64,000 bases of DNA from Planctomyces sp. SH-PL14 (GTDB lineage Bacteria; Planctomycetota; Planctomycetia; Planctomycetales; Planctomycetaceae), in the NCBI RefSeq assembly GCF_001610835.1, contig NZ_CP011270.1:4234001-4298000 (forward strand), given 5' to 3'. The notes below the pieces were generated by a model. That model ran no database searches. It had not been told where the DNA came from and was given only the letters and a program-made list of their open reading frames with translations. The position numbers and the translations under genes were made by a program. Shown here in pieces: positions 10,049-20,158 of this stretch. Every line of letters starts with the position of its first letter. Within the stretch, counting starts at the first letter, position 1.

Positions 10049-10127
10049 TGATTGGCAGAGGTGAGAGTTTTGGGATGACGCGGTAGGCTGGTTCCTTCGC
10101 CATCCGAATCAACCAGGGATTCCTTCG

Positions 10128-11315
10128 ATGCGCTCACTCTCTTCCGCGGCCAGCCTCGCTCTCTCCCTCATCTCCGCCTCCGCCCTCGCCGCCCCACCCG
10201 CCTTCAAAACCGTCGAGATCGAGAAAGACTTCTGCAAAGTCGCCTGCTACGCCGTCGCACTCGCCGACGTCGACGGAGACAACAAACAGGACATCGTCGC
10301 CGTCACCGAGAACCGCGTCCTCTGGTACCAGGCCCCCGACTGGAAACCACACCTCGTCATCGAAGACCAGACCGAACGCGACAACGTCTGCATCGCCCCC
10401 TACGACATCGACGGCGACGGCCAGGTCGACTTCGCCCTCGGAGCCGGCTGGACCAAGATCGGCACCATCCAGTGGCTCTCCCGCGGCAAAACCCTCGACG
10501 AGAAATGGTCCGTCCACCCCATCGGCCGCGAAGGCTGGACCCACCGCATGCGGTTCGCCAACGTCCTCGGCAAGGACAAGGCCCAGCTCGTCGTCTCCCC
10601 CCTCAACGCCACCACCATCCCGACCGGCGTCCGTCTGACTGCCTTCGAGATCCCCGCCAACCCCAAGACCGATCCGTGGCCGCACGTCGTCCTCGACGAC
10701 ACGCTCAACCGGATGCACAACCACTGGCACCTCGATCGCAACGGAGACAAGATCGACGCCACCCTCACCGCCAGCCAGGAAGGACTGCACCTGCTGCGGA
10801 AGACCGACACCGGCTTCTCGAAGCGGAAGGTCGGCAGCGGAGCCGAGGGAGCGAAACCCGAGGAACGCGGGTCGGGCGAAGTGAAGATCGGTCAGCTCAA
10901 GGGGGGCCGGCCCTTCATGGCGACGATCGAGCCGATGCACGGCAACCAGGTCGTGATCTACACCGCCCCGCCGGAGCTTCCCGAAGGCCAGCTCGCCACG
11001 CGGATCGTCCTCGACGACACCTTCAAGCAGGGACACGGCGTCTTTGCGGCCGACCTCGACGGGGACGGAGACGATGAAGTGATCGCCGGCTACCGCGAGC
11101 CGGGGACCGGAACGATCAAGGGGCCGGGCGTCTTCATCTATGAGGCGGACGACGAAGCCGGGACGAAGTGGACGAAGCACGTTCTCGACGACGGCGGGAT
11201 GGCGGTCGAAGACCTGATGTGCGCGGACGTCACCGGCGACGGCAAGATCGACATCATCGCCGGAGGGCGGGCGACGAAGAACCTGAAGCTGTATGTGAAT
11301 CAGGGAGTTCGTTGA
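10128..11315 (+). CDS. Secreted VCBS/FG-GAP repeat protein
   Basis: The 395-residue protein starts with a signal peptide (SLALSLISASALA). It then has calcium-binding-like repeats of the VCBS/FG-GAP type: DVDGDNKQDIVA, DIDGDGQVDFALG, DLDGDGDDEVIAGY and DVTGDGKIDIIAGG. Such repeats form a beta-propeller and are usual in large numbers of planctomycete exported proteins. No catalytic domain is visible. The next gene, also secreted, starts 48 bases downstream on the same strand, so the two may be cotranscribed. Confidence 0.85.
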   Translation: MRSLSSAASLALSLISASALAAPPAFKTVEIEKDFCKVACYAVALADVDGDNKQDIVAVTENRVLWYQAPDWKPHLVIEDQTERDNVCIAPYDIDGDGQVDFALGAGWTKIGTIQWLSRGKTLDEKWSVHPIGREGWTHRMRFANVLGKDKAQLVVSPLNATTIPTGVRLTAFEIPANPKTDPWPHVVLDDTLNRMHNHWHLDRNGDKIDATLTASQEGLHLLRKTDTGFSKRKVGSGAEGAKPEERGSGEVKIGQLKGGRPFMATIEPMHGNQVVIYTAPPELPEGQLATRIVLDDTFKQGHGVFAADLDGDGDDEVIAGYREPGTGTIKGPGVFIYEADDEAGTKWTKHVLDDGGMAVEDLMCADVTGDGKIDIIAGGRATKNLKLYVNQGVR

Positions 11316-11363
11316 TTCACATCCGGCCCGACCGCATACTCAGAGTCTCATGGGAGACGGTCT

Positions 11364-14183
11364 ATGCGTTCGCTCGTCGGTGCCGCTGTTGTCGTTCTGG
11401 GATTCGGTGCGTCGCTGTGGGGTGCGGATGACCCTGCGCCCGACTACGAGAAGCAGGTCGCGCCGCTCCTGAAGAAGTACTGTGCGGGCTGCCACAACGG
11501 CTCCGACCTTGAGGGAAAACTCTCGCTGGAGACGTTCGCCGATCTCCAGAAGGGGGGCGAGCATGGGGTGGCCGTTCTGGCGGGCGATCCCGCGTCGAGC
11601 CGGCTGATCCGCGTCCTCACGGGCTCCGAGCCGAAGATGCCCCCGGAAGGGGAGCCGCAGCCGACGGCGGCCGAGATCGACGTCCTCAAGCGATGGGTCG
11701 AAGAGGGGGCCAAGGGGCCCGCGGGAGCCGAGCCCGACCGGTCGGTCCTGATCGTCCCCAAGATCGAATCGCACGCCAAGGAGCGTCCGATCGCCGCCCT
11801 CGACTGGTCGGCCGACGGAACCCGGCTGGCGGTGGCCCGATACGGACAGGTCGAACTCCTGCGGAAGACCGGCGAGAAGTTTGAGGCGGAGAAACCGATC
11901 ACCGGCCTTCCGGGCAAGGTGACGGCGGTCCACTTCACGCCGGACGGAACGAAGCTCATCACGGCCTCCGGCATCGCCGGCCTCATCGGCAAGGCGACCG
12001 TGTGGGATCTGGCGACGGGGCAGCCGCTCCGCGAGATCACGGGGCACCGGGATATCCTTTACGACGCGGAGCTCTCGCCGGACGGCAAACTGCTGGCGAC
12101 CTGCAGCTACGACCGGAAGATCATCGTCTGGAACGTCGAGACGGGCGAAGTCGTCCGGACTTTCGAGGGGCACAACGGCGCGGTCTATGACATCGCCTTC
12201 CACCCGAATGGGCAGGTCCTGGCGAGCGCGTCGGCCGACGATACCTGCAAGCTGTGGCACATCGGGACCGGCGAACGGCTCGACACGCTCGGCCAGCCGC
12301 TCAAAGAGCAGTACGCGATTGCCTTTACCAAGGACGGCAAGCATGTCGTGGCGGCCGGGGCGGACAACCGCATCCGGGTCTGGAAGCTGATCTCGCTCGA
12401 CAAGCCGGCGATCAATCCGCTCGTCCACGCCCGGTTCGCTCACGAAGGGGCGATCGCGCGGCTCGGCTTCACGCCCGACGGCAAGCAGCTCGTGACCGTC
12501 GCGGAGGACCGGACGGTCAAGCTGTGGGAGACCGAAGGCTACACCGAGCGCAAGCTCTTTCCGCGGCAGCCGGAAGTCGCCGAGGCTCTCGCGATCGCCG
12601 GAACCGGGGACCGGTTTGTCATCGGGCGGATGGATGGCTCGGTCGAGATGTTTCCGATCGACCCGCTGAAGGGAGGGCCAGCAGCCGATACCGCGCAGCC
12701 GATAACGGTCGCGACCGCGTCGCCGATGCCCGACATGCCGATGACGACCGTGGCGGAACAGGAACCGAACAATCTGCCGAGCCAGGCGACGGCCCTGGCG
12801 ATCCCAGCGACCGTGACCGGCGCGATCCACGGCTCGGACGCCGCCCAGCCGGATGCCGACCTGTACCGGATCACAGCCAGGGCGGGGCAGGAGTGGGTCA
12901 TCGAGATCAACGCCGCCCGCAGCAAGTCTCCGCTCGATTCCTTTGTCGAAGTCCTGACGCCGGAGGGACAGCGGATCCCGCAGGTGACGCTGCAGGCGGT
13001 GCGGGACTCGTACTTCACTTTCCGCGGCAAGAACGCCGACCAGAGCGACGACTTCCGGATCTTCAACTGGGAAGAGATGGAGCTGAACGAATATCTCTAT
13101 GCCGGCGGCGAGGTCACGAAGCTGTGGCTCGCTCCCCGCGGTCCGGACTCCGGGTTCAAGGTCTACCCGGGTGCCGGCAACCGGTACGGTTACTTCGACA
13201 CCACGCCGGTCGTCCATGCCCTCGGTGAACCGTGCTACATCGTCCAGGCATATCCGCCCGGGACCGACCTGATTCCGAATGGCCTGCCGGTCTTCAATCT
13301 CTACTTTCAGAACGACGACGACGGCCGACGGGAGTTGGGGGCGGATTCGCGGCTGACCTTCACCGCCCCGCACGACGGCGACTACCTGATCCGGATCCGC
13401 GATGTCCGCGGGTTCCAGAGCCCGGAGCACAAGTACACCCTCACGGTCCGGCCGCGGCGGCCGGACTTCCAGGTCATCGTCCATGGCGGGAAGCCGACGG
13501 TCTCGGCCGGCAGTGCCCGGGAGTTCCGCGTCGAGGCGAAGCGGATGGACGGCTTTGAAGGGCCGATCCGGGTTGAGCTCACCGGACTGCCGGCGGGCTT
13601 CACGGCGACTTCGCCGATCACGATCGAGGCGGGACAGAACAATGCTCTCGGAGTCCTGATGGCGGCGGCTGATGCGGTGGCTCCGACGGACGATGCGGCC
13701 AAGGGGTCGAAGGCGACCGCCTCGGCGGAGATCGGCGGCGGGACGGTTACGCACGATGCTGGCTCGCTCGGGGAGATCAAGCTCGGTCCGAAGCCGAAGA
13801 TCCTACTGACGATCGTCCCCACCGAGGGGGGCGCGAAGCCGCTTGCTTCGGAGCTGGGGAAGCCGCTTGAGTTCGAGATCCAGCCGGGGCAGACGATCAT
13901 GCTGAAGGCGATTGCGCAGCGGGACGGCTACACGGGCAACATCCCGTTCGGGAATGAGGACAGCGGTCGGAACTTGCCGCACGGGGTGATCGTCGACAAC
14001 ATCGGGTTGAACGGTCTCCTGATGGTCGAGAACACGAGCGAGCGGGATTTCTTCCTGACCGCTGCCGGATGGGTTCCCGATCAGTCGCGGCTGGTGCATT
14101 TGCGGACGACGGTTGAAGGGGAACAGGCGACCGCTCCTATCCTGTTGCATGTTCGGCGGCCCAAGACGGTTGCCGGGAAGTAA
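11364..14183 (+). CDS. Secreted cytochrome c-WD40-PPC domain protein
   Basis: The 939-residue protein has a signal peptide (LVGAAVVVLGFGASLWGAD), then a planctomycete-type cytochrome c domain with the heme-binding motif CAGCH near residue 40 and a likely distal Met in KMPPEGE. Residues about 135-440 hold WD40 repeats (TVWDLATG, IIVWNVETG, CKLWHIGTG, IRVWKL, VKLWET). A pre-peptidase C-terminal (PPC) like domain follows (EQEPNNLPSQATAL to about residue 560), then beta-rich domains. Proteins of this make-up are typical of planctomycetes. The heme domain suggests electron transfer at the cell envelope, but no partner is known. Confidence 0.87.
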   Translation: MRSLVGAAVVVLGFGASLWGADDPAPDYEKQVAPLLKKYCAGCHNGSDLEGKLSLETFADLQKGGEHGVAVLAGDPASSRLIRVLTGSEPKMPPEGEPQPTAAEIDVLKRWVEEGAKGPAGAEPDRSVLIVPKIESHAKERPIAALDWSADGTRLAVARYGQVELLRKTGEKFEAEKPITGLPGKVTAVHFTPDGTKLITASGIAGLIGKATVWDLATGQPLREITGHRDILYDAELSPDGKLLATCSYDRKIIVWNVETGEVVRTFEGHNGAVYDIAFHPNGQVLASASADDTCKLWHIGTGERLDTLGQPLKEQYAIAFTKDGKHVVAAGADNRIRVWKLISLDKPAINPLVHARFAHEGAIARLGFTPDGKQLVTVAEDRTVKLWETEGYTERKLFPRQPEVAEALAIAGTGDRFVIGRMDGSVEMFPIDPLKGGPAADTAQPITVATASPMPDMPMTTVAEQEPNNLPSQATALAIPATVTGAIHGSDAAQPDADLYRITARAGQEWVIEINAARSKSPLDSFVEVLTPEGQRIPQVTLQAVRDSYFTFRGKNADQSDDFRIFNWEEMELNEYLYAGGEVTKLWLAPRGPDSGFKVYPGAGNRYGYFDTTPVVHALGEPCYIVQAYPPGTDLIPNGLPVFNLYFQNDDDGRRELGADSRLTFTAPHDGDYLIRIRDVRGFQSPEHKYTLTVRPRRPDFQVIVHGGKPTVSAGSAREFRVEAKRMDGFEGPIRVELTGLPAGFTATSPITIEAGQNNALGVLMAAADAVAPTDDAAKGSKATASAEIGGGTVTHDAGSLGEIKLGPKPKILLTIVPTEGGAKPLASELGKPLEFEIQPGQTIMLKAIAQRDGYTGNIPFGNEDSGRNLPHGVIVDNIGLNGLLMVENTSERDFFLTAAGWVPDQSRLVHLRTTVEGEQATAPILLHVRRPKTVAGK

Positions 14184-14213
14184 GCCCGATTAACGGTCCC
14201 CAAACAGGCCCAA

Positions 14214-14548
14214 CCGGGTCCAGGGGCCCCCTGGTGGGGAGTGCAGAGGGGCAACGCCCCTTTGCCCGCCGGAGGCCCGTCTCGTAGGGATCTTTCTGAA
14301 GGAGCACTTGTCCAAGCGCGGACACCGTGCCGTATGCCCCCTCACCAACCCGCGGCGATTGCAAAGCCAGCTGTGTGGTGTAGAGGAGTCCTCAACGCTG
14401 GTCCCACAAAGGGAACGTCCGTTGCTGACCACGGTTCCTCATGGAAGCGCCTCCGGCGGCAAGGGGTTGCCCCCTTGACCCCGGCCGCCGTCGCACGTTG
14501 GGTTTGAGCAAGCCGAGTTATGCCGGCAAGGACGCGGTTCAAGCCAGC
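14214..14548 (+). repeat. Dispersed structured repeat, copy R3
   Basis: Plus-orientation copy 31 bases after the stop of the heme-WD40 gene, sense to it. P1 is CCAGGGG-C-CCCCTGG. P2 is of the second type (GCAGAGGGGC with GCCCCTTTGC), where pair 5 is A-T rather than the G-C of R1. P6 is shortened to CAAGGGG-TTG-CCCCCTTG. The tail runs on through GCCGGCAAGGACG to AGCCAGC. The 240 bases between it and the next gene hold no feature I can name. Confidence 0.9.
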
Positions 14549-14788
14549 GAGCAGGCCCGTCGACGTCGCATCGGCCCCGGCTGATTTGCGGCGAAAGTCC
14601 GCATGAACTCCCCGCACGCTTCCGGGCGAAACGCCACACCCGCAATCCGCCCTCCGACGCAGCGTGCGGCAGCCCCCGCGGGAAGGACCGCTGTTTGACG
14701 CTGTGACGCAGGCAACCGCATACTATGGGTTGATCCGCACGGATGTTGCATGCGTAGAAACACAGGGTCTTCAGGGTTGGGTGTCGTC

Positions 14789-15847
14789 ATGCGTGCCGCG
14801 TTGCTGGGTCTTGTGCTGCTGTTCTCGTCCTCCGCGCTCTTCGCGCAGGAAAGGGCCCTTCCACCCGGAAGCAAGTCGCCGCTCCTGCGGTTGGAGACCG
14901 GCGGACCGCGGAGCTACATCAGCGGCGTCCTGTTCAGCCCCGACGGCCAGCGGCTCTATGCCGGCGGATGGGACAAGGCGGTCCTGGTCTGGGAACGGAA
15001 CGCCAAGGGGACATTCGAGTACCGTCCCGAGGCGACGTTCCGCGTCCCGACCGGGTCGGGAACCTACGGCGGGCTCAACGCGATCGCCCTCACGGAGGAC
15101 GGCCAGTGGCTCGCCGCCGCGGGACAGTCGCACGCCCGCGATATGTCGGACGAACGCTCGACCGGCTTCATCCTGCCCGCCGGTCTCCTCAGCGAGGAGT
15201 CGATCCTCGACGAGGGGATGATCTATGTCTTCAACACCACGACCCGCGCCGTGACGCTCCTCCGGGGGCATCGCGGTCCGGTCCAGTCGATGACCTTCGC
15301 CAAGGGGCCCGGCGCTCCGGTCCTCGTTTCGGTGGCCGAAGAACGGGTTTCGGGGAACTCCGAACTGGTGCCGCGCGGACGGGCCTGGGATGTCGCCAAA
15401 GCGACGACGATTGCGGAATTGAAGCAGGTTCCCAGCGGCAAACCCGGTCAGCCGGTTCCCCTCCCGCTGCTCCAGGGCTTCCGCCCGGGACTGGCCGCGT
15501 GGCGGACCGGGACGAAGACGGAGCAGGTCCGGGTCGCTCTCGGGCTGGGTGACAACCAGCTCCGCCTGTGGGATCCGGCCGAAGGGCTGATCGTCGCCGG
15601 GCCGACCAGTCCCAACCTGCTGACGATCCTTGGACTTCCGGGGAACGACGTCCAGCTGCTGACCGGCGGCCACGCCGATGTCGGCGTCTGGTCGCTTCCG
15701 GGGGCCGCCCGGGGCCGCTCCCCGCGCTCGTGGGTGATCTCTATCGCAAGCTCCAGGTCGCGAGTGTCAACGGGCAGCAGAACAACCTCGTCAGCGCAGC
15801 GGCCCTGGTCCCCGCTGCTAACGGGCGGCCGGCCCGGATCGCGCTGA
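14789..15847 (+). CDS. WD40-PDZ-pseudocaspase giant, N-terminal part before a frameshift
   Basis: I chose the ATG at 14789, which starts a signal peptide (RAALLGLVLLFSSSALFAQ). The visible part has WD40-type repeats: SGVLFSPDGQRLYAGGWDKAVLVW and LRLWDPAEG. The true frame runs to about 15700 and then ends in out-of-frame residues before a stop at 15847. Up to the run of five G at 15700-15704 the frame reads VWSLPG; moving to the next frame continues naturally as GRPGPLPALVGDLYRKLQ. One lost G would explain it. I read this and the next entry as one gene of about 1780 codons, either broken here or containing a sequencing error. Confidence 0.75.
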   Translation: MRAALLGLVLLFSSSALFAQERALPPGSKSPLLRLETGGPRSYISGVLFSPDGQRLYAGGWDKAVLVWERNAKGTFEYRPEATFRVPTGSGTYGGLNAIALTEDGQWLAAAGQSHARDMSDERSTGFILPAGLLSEESILDEGMIYVFNTTTRAVTLLRGHRGPVQSMTFAKGPGAPVLVSVAEERVSGNSELVPRGRAWDVAKATTIAELKQVPSGKPGQPVPLPLLQGFRPGLAAWRTGTKTEQVRVALGLGDNQLRLWDPAEGLIVAGPTSPNLLTILGLPGNDVQLLTGGHADVGVWSLPGAARGRSPRSWVISIASSRSRVSTGSRTTSSAQRPWSPLLTGGRPGSR

Positions 15848-18800
15848 TCGTCACGAAGTATCTTCCGGACGGACTTGGGGAGTATCGCCTCGTCCTGACC
15901 GAGGCCAGCAGTCCCTACACGACGGTCCGCGAGGTCCCCCTCCCGTGGACAGGACCGATCCGCCAACCCTCGATGGCGGTCTCGGCGGACGGACGGCTGG
16001 CGGCCTTCTTCGGCGGGTCCGGGAACGAGATTGCGGTCTACGAGGTCGCGCAGCTCGCCGCAGGAAACCTTGCTCAGCCGCAGATCCTGCGAAGCGCGGG
16101 GATCCCGTTGAAGGGAGCGGAGTTCGTCCGCCGTGGGGACGAGTGGGGACTGCGGCTCACCCCTGAGACCGAAGGCGCGGCGCCGCTCATCCTCGATTTC
16201 GCGAACCGCGGTGTCGGTACGGCCGGGGAGGGGTGGCAGGCGGCCACAGCGGATGCGACCGGCTGGTCGGTCACTCCGGAACAGGGGAACCAGCTGGCCG
16301 TGAAGGGGCCGGAAGGAATCGCATTCCGTTTCCCGATTCCGGCCGGCTCGGTCGTCAGCGCGGCGGCGGTCTGTCCGGAATCTCCGGCCTGCTCCGTTCC
16401 GCTCGTGGCGGTTGCGACCCACCAGAACGGACAGCCGCGGCTGCAGATCCTCCGGGGCGACACGGGCGAAGAGACCCGGTGGTGCGTGGGGCACACGGAG
16501 CGGATCCGCTCCCTCTCGTTCTCCGCCGACGGCCGGATGCTCGTCTCCGCCGCCGCCGACCGGAGTGTGGCGGTCTGGACGGTCGCCAACCTTGAGAAGA
16601 AGGTCCTCGGCCTCTACGGACGGATTGCCGGCCTCGAGGTCCACAACGACGCCGGAAAGGTCGTGGTCGGCGCCGCGCCCGCCTCCCTGCCGCTCAAGAA
16701 GGGTGACGTGATCGTCTCGGTCCGCACCGGCATGGGAGATTTTCCCGCGGTGTCGGCGAAGGAGTTTTACGGGAACGTGCAGGAGCAGAAGCCCGGCTCG
16801 AACGTGGAAGTGACGCTGACGCGGGGCAATCAGCAGCAGACGGTCCGCTGCCCGGTCAGCCAGGCGATCGACGAATCCAAGCCCCTGTTCACGCTGTTCG
16901 TCGCTCCCGGCAACCGGGCCGACCGCTGGCAGTGGATCGGCTGGCATCCGCTCGGAAACTTCGACGCGATCGGAGCCGATGTGGACCGCTGGCTGGGGTG
17001 GCATTTCAATACCGGCGAGAAGGCCGAGCCGGCCCGCTTTGCCGCGATCGGCGAGTACCGCGAGGCCTTCTTCCGCCGCAACCTCCTCAAGTCGCTCATC
17101 GATGCGCAGGACCTCGTCGCTCCCGCCGTCCAGGAGAACCCCAAGGTCTCGATCCGGCTCCGGCGGCGGGATGGGCAGGCGGTGGAGGTCGACGTCGAAG
17201 GGGCGTCGCAGCTCAAGAATGGGGATGTCGATCTCGTCGCCACGGTCAGCGGCGTGACGGTCCGGCGGATCCGCCGGATGGAAGGGATCCTCGACGATGG
17301 GGCCGCCGTCCCGCTCGTCCAGGAGGCGGCCGACACGTGGTCCGCGGATCTCTCGAAGGGGAAGTGGGGCCGCGGCCGGCATGTCGTTTCGGTCCGGCTG
17401 GCGACCCCCGATCGGGAAGTGGTTCAGACGCACCCGGCGGAGTTCATCCCGACTCCGCCGTCTCTGGAGCTGGCGCTCCCCGGTGACGGGGAGATCGATT
17501 CGGAGACCTACGCCCTGAAGGCCAAGGCGCTCCCCTCCACGGAGCCGCTTCGCGTCGAACTCCTCGTCCGGCAGGCCGGGGCGGGCGCCAAGAAGGAGTC
17601 GGTCAAGACCTGGGATTCCCGTGAGACGCTCAACGTCGAGCAGGCGATCGCCCTCCTGCCGGGTGAGAACCTGGTCGAGCTGGTCGCCTGGAATGCCTCG
17701 GCGCCGGACAGTGTCCGGGAGCGGGAGACGGTCCGGCGGACCTTCTTCGTCCGCCGCGCGATCCCGCCGATGGCTCCGCGGATCGAAGTGACCGAAGTCG
17801 AGACGGTCCCGTATGACGGCGCTCCCGCGCCCCTGACGCTCCATGAGACGGCCTACGACACCGCCCAGCGGCGCGTCCGCATCAAGGGAACCGTTCGGGG
17901 GATGATGCCGATCGATTCCGCGACGCTGGTCGTGGGGAACAATGCTCGACAGCTTCCGAACCTCAAGCCTGGCATGACCAAAGACTTCACCTTCGATGAG
18001 GTCGTCGAGCTGGATCCGGGGTCTCAGAGCGTTGTTCTCCGGGCTGCGGTGAAGAACGAGGTCGACGAGAAGCGGTTGACTCTCCGCTACGCCCTTCCGC
18101 CGCCGCGGGTGGAAACCTTCACGACGACCGTGAGGTCTCTCCAGGATCTTCCCGACGGCATGACCGCCAGCGAGGACGTGCTGATCGCCGACTATGACGA
18201 TCAGGTCGTCCTGGCGACGGCTGTGCTGCAGGGACCGATGGAGCACCCCTACCGGATCACGTTCCGGCTCAACGACAAGGAGCTTCCGGCGGACCAGGTC
18301 ACGTTCGACCGGGCCGAGCCGGGCGAACACCGGGTCTCGATTCCGATGACACTGGATGGGGGGCGGAACACGCTCTCGGTCCGCGTCGAGAACGAGTGGA
18401 GTGCCGAGGCCCAGGGAGCCTCGCTGATGCGGGAGTACCGCCGCCCGCCGCGGGTGCTCTCCCTTGAGGGTCCCGAAGAACTGGTCGGAGAGCCGCTCGC
18501 GGTCAGTGCGAAGATCCGGTCCGAAGGCCAGCTCCGTGAGGCATGGCTCGTGATCGACGGCACGAACGAAGTCCGGCAGTTGCCGATCGCTCAAGATGCC
18601 GGCGACTCCCGGATCTGGGAGCTCAAGAGCGGACCGATCGGGATCATGGAAGGGGAACACATCGTCCGCGTCCATGCCCGGAACGACGAAGGGGTCGCGC
18701 TCGTCCCGGTCGAGCACCGGTTCGTCTCGAAGAAGCCCCCCGAGCCTCCCCCGCCGCTGCCGGTCCTGGCAATCGTCAATCCGATCGAACGGGTCGACAC

Positions 18801-20127
18801 GGCCCGGCTCGCGCTTCAGTACACCGTGAAGTCCAAGGTTCCGGCCGAGCTCCGCTACGAGCTGCGGGCCAACGGCAACCGCGGCCAGTTCGAAGAGGGG
18901 GTACTGACCGCCGATCAGCTTGCGATCGACGGGTCGGTCCAGACCCTTCCGCTGGAGCTCTTCGAGGGCTCGAACGAGATTGTCCTGACGACCCGCAACA
19001 GCAGCGGATTCGGCGAGAAGCGGCGGATGGTCGTCTCCTACACGCCGCCGCCGGTGTCGTTCGAGCTTGCCAGCATCGGCGGCGTCCCCCTCAAGGGAGC
19101 GCGGGCCGTCAAGGGGATCCCGCAGTCCCGCGCCGAGCTGGTCGGCTCGGTCCGGGTGCGGAATTTCGACGCCGCCAAGGAGCAGCTCTTCGCCCGCGTG
19201 TGGGTCAACAGCTATCTGTTCCCGACGGTGCCGATCCGCATTGATGCCGCGGCGGGGAAGCCCAAGGCGGACGAAGGGGGAGGGGGAGCGGCAGCCGAAG
19301 GACTCAAGTTCCGGACCAGCATCCTCCTCAGCGATCCGCGGAACCGGATCCGGATCGAGTTCTTCCGGATGAACGGCCCGCTCGCCACCGAGGTGAGCTC
19401 TTCGCTCGACTACGTGGCGGAGACCGAGCGGTTCGAGACGGAACAGAACCTGTATCTGGTCCTGCTTGGCTCCAGCAACCCGGCCGAGCTCAAGAGCCGG
19501 GCCCGGGCGGCGCTGCAGGTGGTCTCCGGCTCGCAGGGGGACCAGACCGAGGAGCTGTGGGAGTCGAAGGCGTTCCGGAAGATCTTCGTCTTCACGGCTC
19601 CCAACAATTCTCCGAAGGCGATGCAGAACACGATCGTGAGCGCGGTCTGGCAGATGCCCAAGGGGGAGAACGCCCGGTCGAACGCGGTCCTGATGATCTA
19701 CTACCACGGGGAGATCCACTCGATCGAGAACGAAGGAGATTTCGTCCTCGGGGGGATCGACCCCAAGCGGTCGCTGTCGAGCCATCTCACCGGCCAGATC
19801 CTGCAGACATTGCTCCTGCAGGGCTATGGGGCGCACGTGATCTTCCTGGATCTCGACCGCGGCGGGTTGCCGCGGACGCCGGACATCTGGCCGCGGGCAC
19901 CGCACCTGGGGATTGCGGTTTCGAAGTGGGACGGTCCTGGGAAGCAGCCTCCGGAGTCGCAGTTCCTGTCGGCCCTCGAACACTCGCTCCCCAAGACGCA
20001 GCGGATGGGTGAGCTGGCGCGGCAGATTGATCTGCGGGAGCTGGTGACGCAAAAGACGTATCCGACGCAGATTGAGATGCTGCAGTTTCTGGACAGTGTG
20101 AGCGACCTGCGGATCGGGGCTCAGTAG
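15703..20127 (+). CDS. WD40-PDZ-pseudocaspase giant, C-terminal part after the frameshift
   Basis: This continues the previous entry in another frame. In order it has: more WD40 (HTERIRSLSFSADG, about 16490-16600), a PDZ-like domain (GLYGRIAGLEV to VTLTRGNQQQTV, about 16610-16860), the WD40/caspase linker (WQWIGWHPLGNFDA, DRWLGWHFN), several Ig-like beta domains, and a C-terminal caspase (peptidase C14)-like domain from about 19430. The His box YYHGE is present (19698-19712), but where caspases have the catalytic Cys box (DxCxSG) it reads FLDLDRGG, so no Cys. I conclude it is a pseudo-enzyme probably exported and acting as a scaffold. No partner is visible next to it. Confidence 0.78.
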   Translation, partial: GRPGPLPALVGDLYRKLQVASVNGQQNNLVSAAALVPAANGRPARIALIVTKYLPDGLGEYRLVLTEASSPYTTVREVPLPWTGPIRQPSMAVSADGRLAAFFGGSGNEIAVYEVAQLAAGNLAQPQILRSAGIPLKGAEFVRRGDEWGLRLTPETEGAAPLILDFANRGVGTAGEGWQAATADATGWSVTPEQGNQLAVKGPEGIAFRFPIPAGSVVSAAAVCPESPACSVPLVAVATHQNGQPRLQILRGDTGEETRWCVGHTERIRSLSFSADGRMLVSAAADRSVAVWTVANLEKKVLGLYGRIAGLEVHNDAGKVVVGAAPASLPLKKGDVIVSVRTGMGDFPAVSAKEFYGNVQEQKPGSNVEVTLTRGNQQQTVRCPVSQAIDESKPLFTLFVAPGNRADRWQWIGWHPLGNFDAIGADVDRWLGWHFNTGEKAEPARFAAIGEYREAFFRRNLLKSLIDAQDLVAPAVQENPKVSIRLRRRDGQAVEVDVEGASQLKNGDVDLVATVSGVTVRRIRRMEGILDDGAAVPLVQEAADTWSADLSKGKWGRGRHVVSVRLATPDREVVQTHPAEFIPTPPSLELALPGDGEIDSETYALKAKALPSTEPLRVELLVRQAGAGAKKESVKTWDSRETLNVEQAIALLPGENLVELVAWNASAPDSVRERETVRRTFFVRRAIPPMAPRIEVTEVETVPYDGAPAPLTLHETAYDTAQRRVRIKGTVRGMMPIDSATLVVGNNARQLPNLKPGMTKDFTFDEVVELDPGSQSVVLRAAVKNEVDEKRLTLRYALPPPRVETFTTTVRSLQDLPDGMTASEDVLIADYDDQVVLATAVLQGPMEHPYRITFRLNDKELPADQVTFDRAEPGEHRVSIPMTLDGGRNTLSVRVENEWSAEAQGASLMREYRRPPRVLSLEGPEELVGEPLAVSAKIRSEGQLREAWLVIDGTNEVRQLPIAQDAGDSRIWELKSGPIGIMEGEHIVRVHARNDEGVALVPVEHRFVSKKPPEPPPPLPVLAIVNPIERVDTARLALQYTVKSKVPAELRYELRANGNRGQFEEGVLTADQLAIDGSVQTLPLELFEGSNEIVLTTRNSSGFGEKRRMVVSYTPPPVSFELASIGGVPLKGARAVKGIPQSRAELVGSVRVRNFDAAKEQLFARVWVNSYLFPTVPIRIDAAAGKPKADEGGGGAAAEGLKFRTSILLSDPRNRIRIEFFRMNGPLATEVSSSLDYVAETERFETEQNLYLVLLGSSNPAELKSRARAALQVVSGSQGDQTEELWESKAFRKIFVFTAPNNSPKAMQNTIVSAVWQMPKGENARSNAVLMIYYHGEIHSIENEGDFVLGGIDPKRSLSSHLTGQILQTLLLQGYGAHVIFLDLDRGGLPRTPDIWPRAPHLGIAVSKWDGPGKQPPESQFLSALEHSLPKTQRMGELARQIDLRELVTQKTYPTQIEMLQFLDSVSDLRIGAQ

Positions 20128-20158
20128 CCGTCCGATGCCGTCTGCCGAGTCACTTCAA

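Noticed and set aside
11340-13754. An 804-codon minus-strand frame opposite the heme-WD40 gene
   Set aside because: Arg-rich chance frame; plus strand has a signal peptide, CAGCH and WD40 repeats.
15448-20052. A 1534-codon minus-strand frame opposite the pseudocaspase giant
   Set aside because: It is Arg/Pro-rich with no domain and lies wholly opposite a gene with clear WD40 and PDZ domains.
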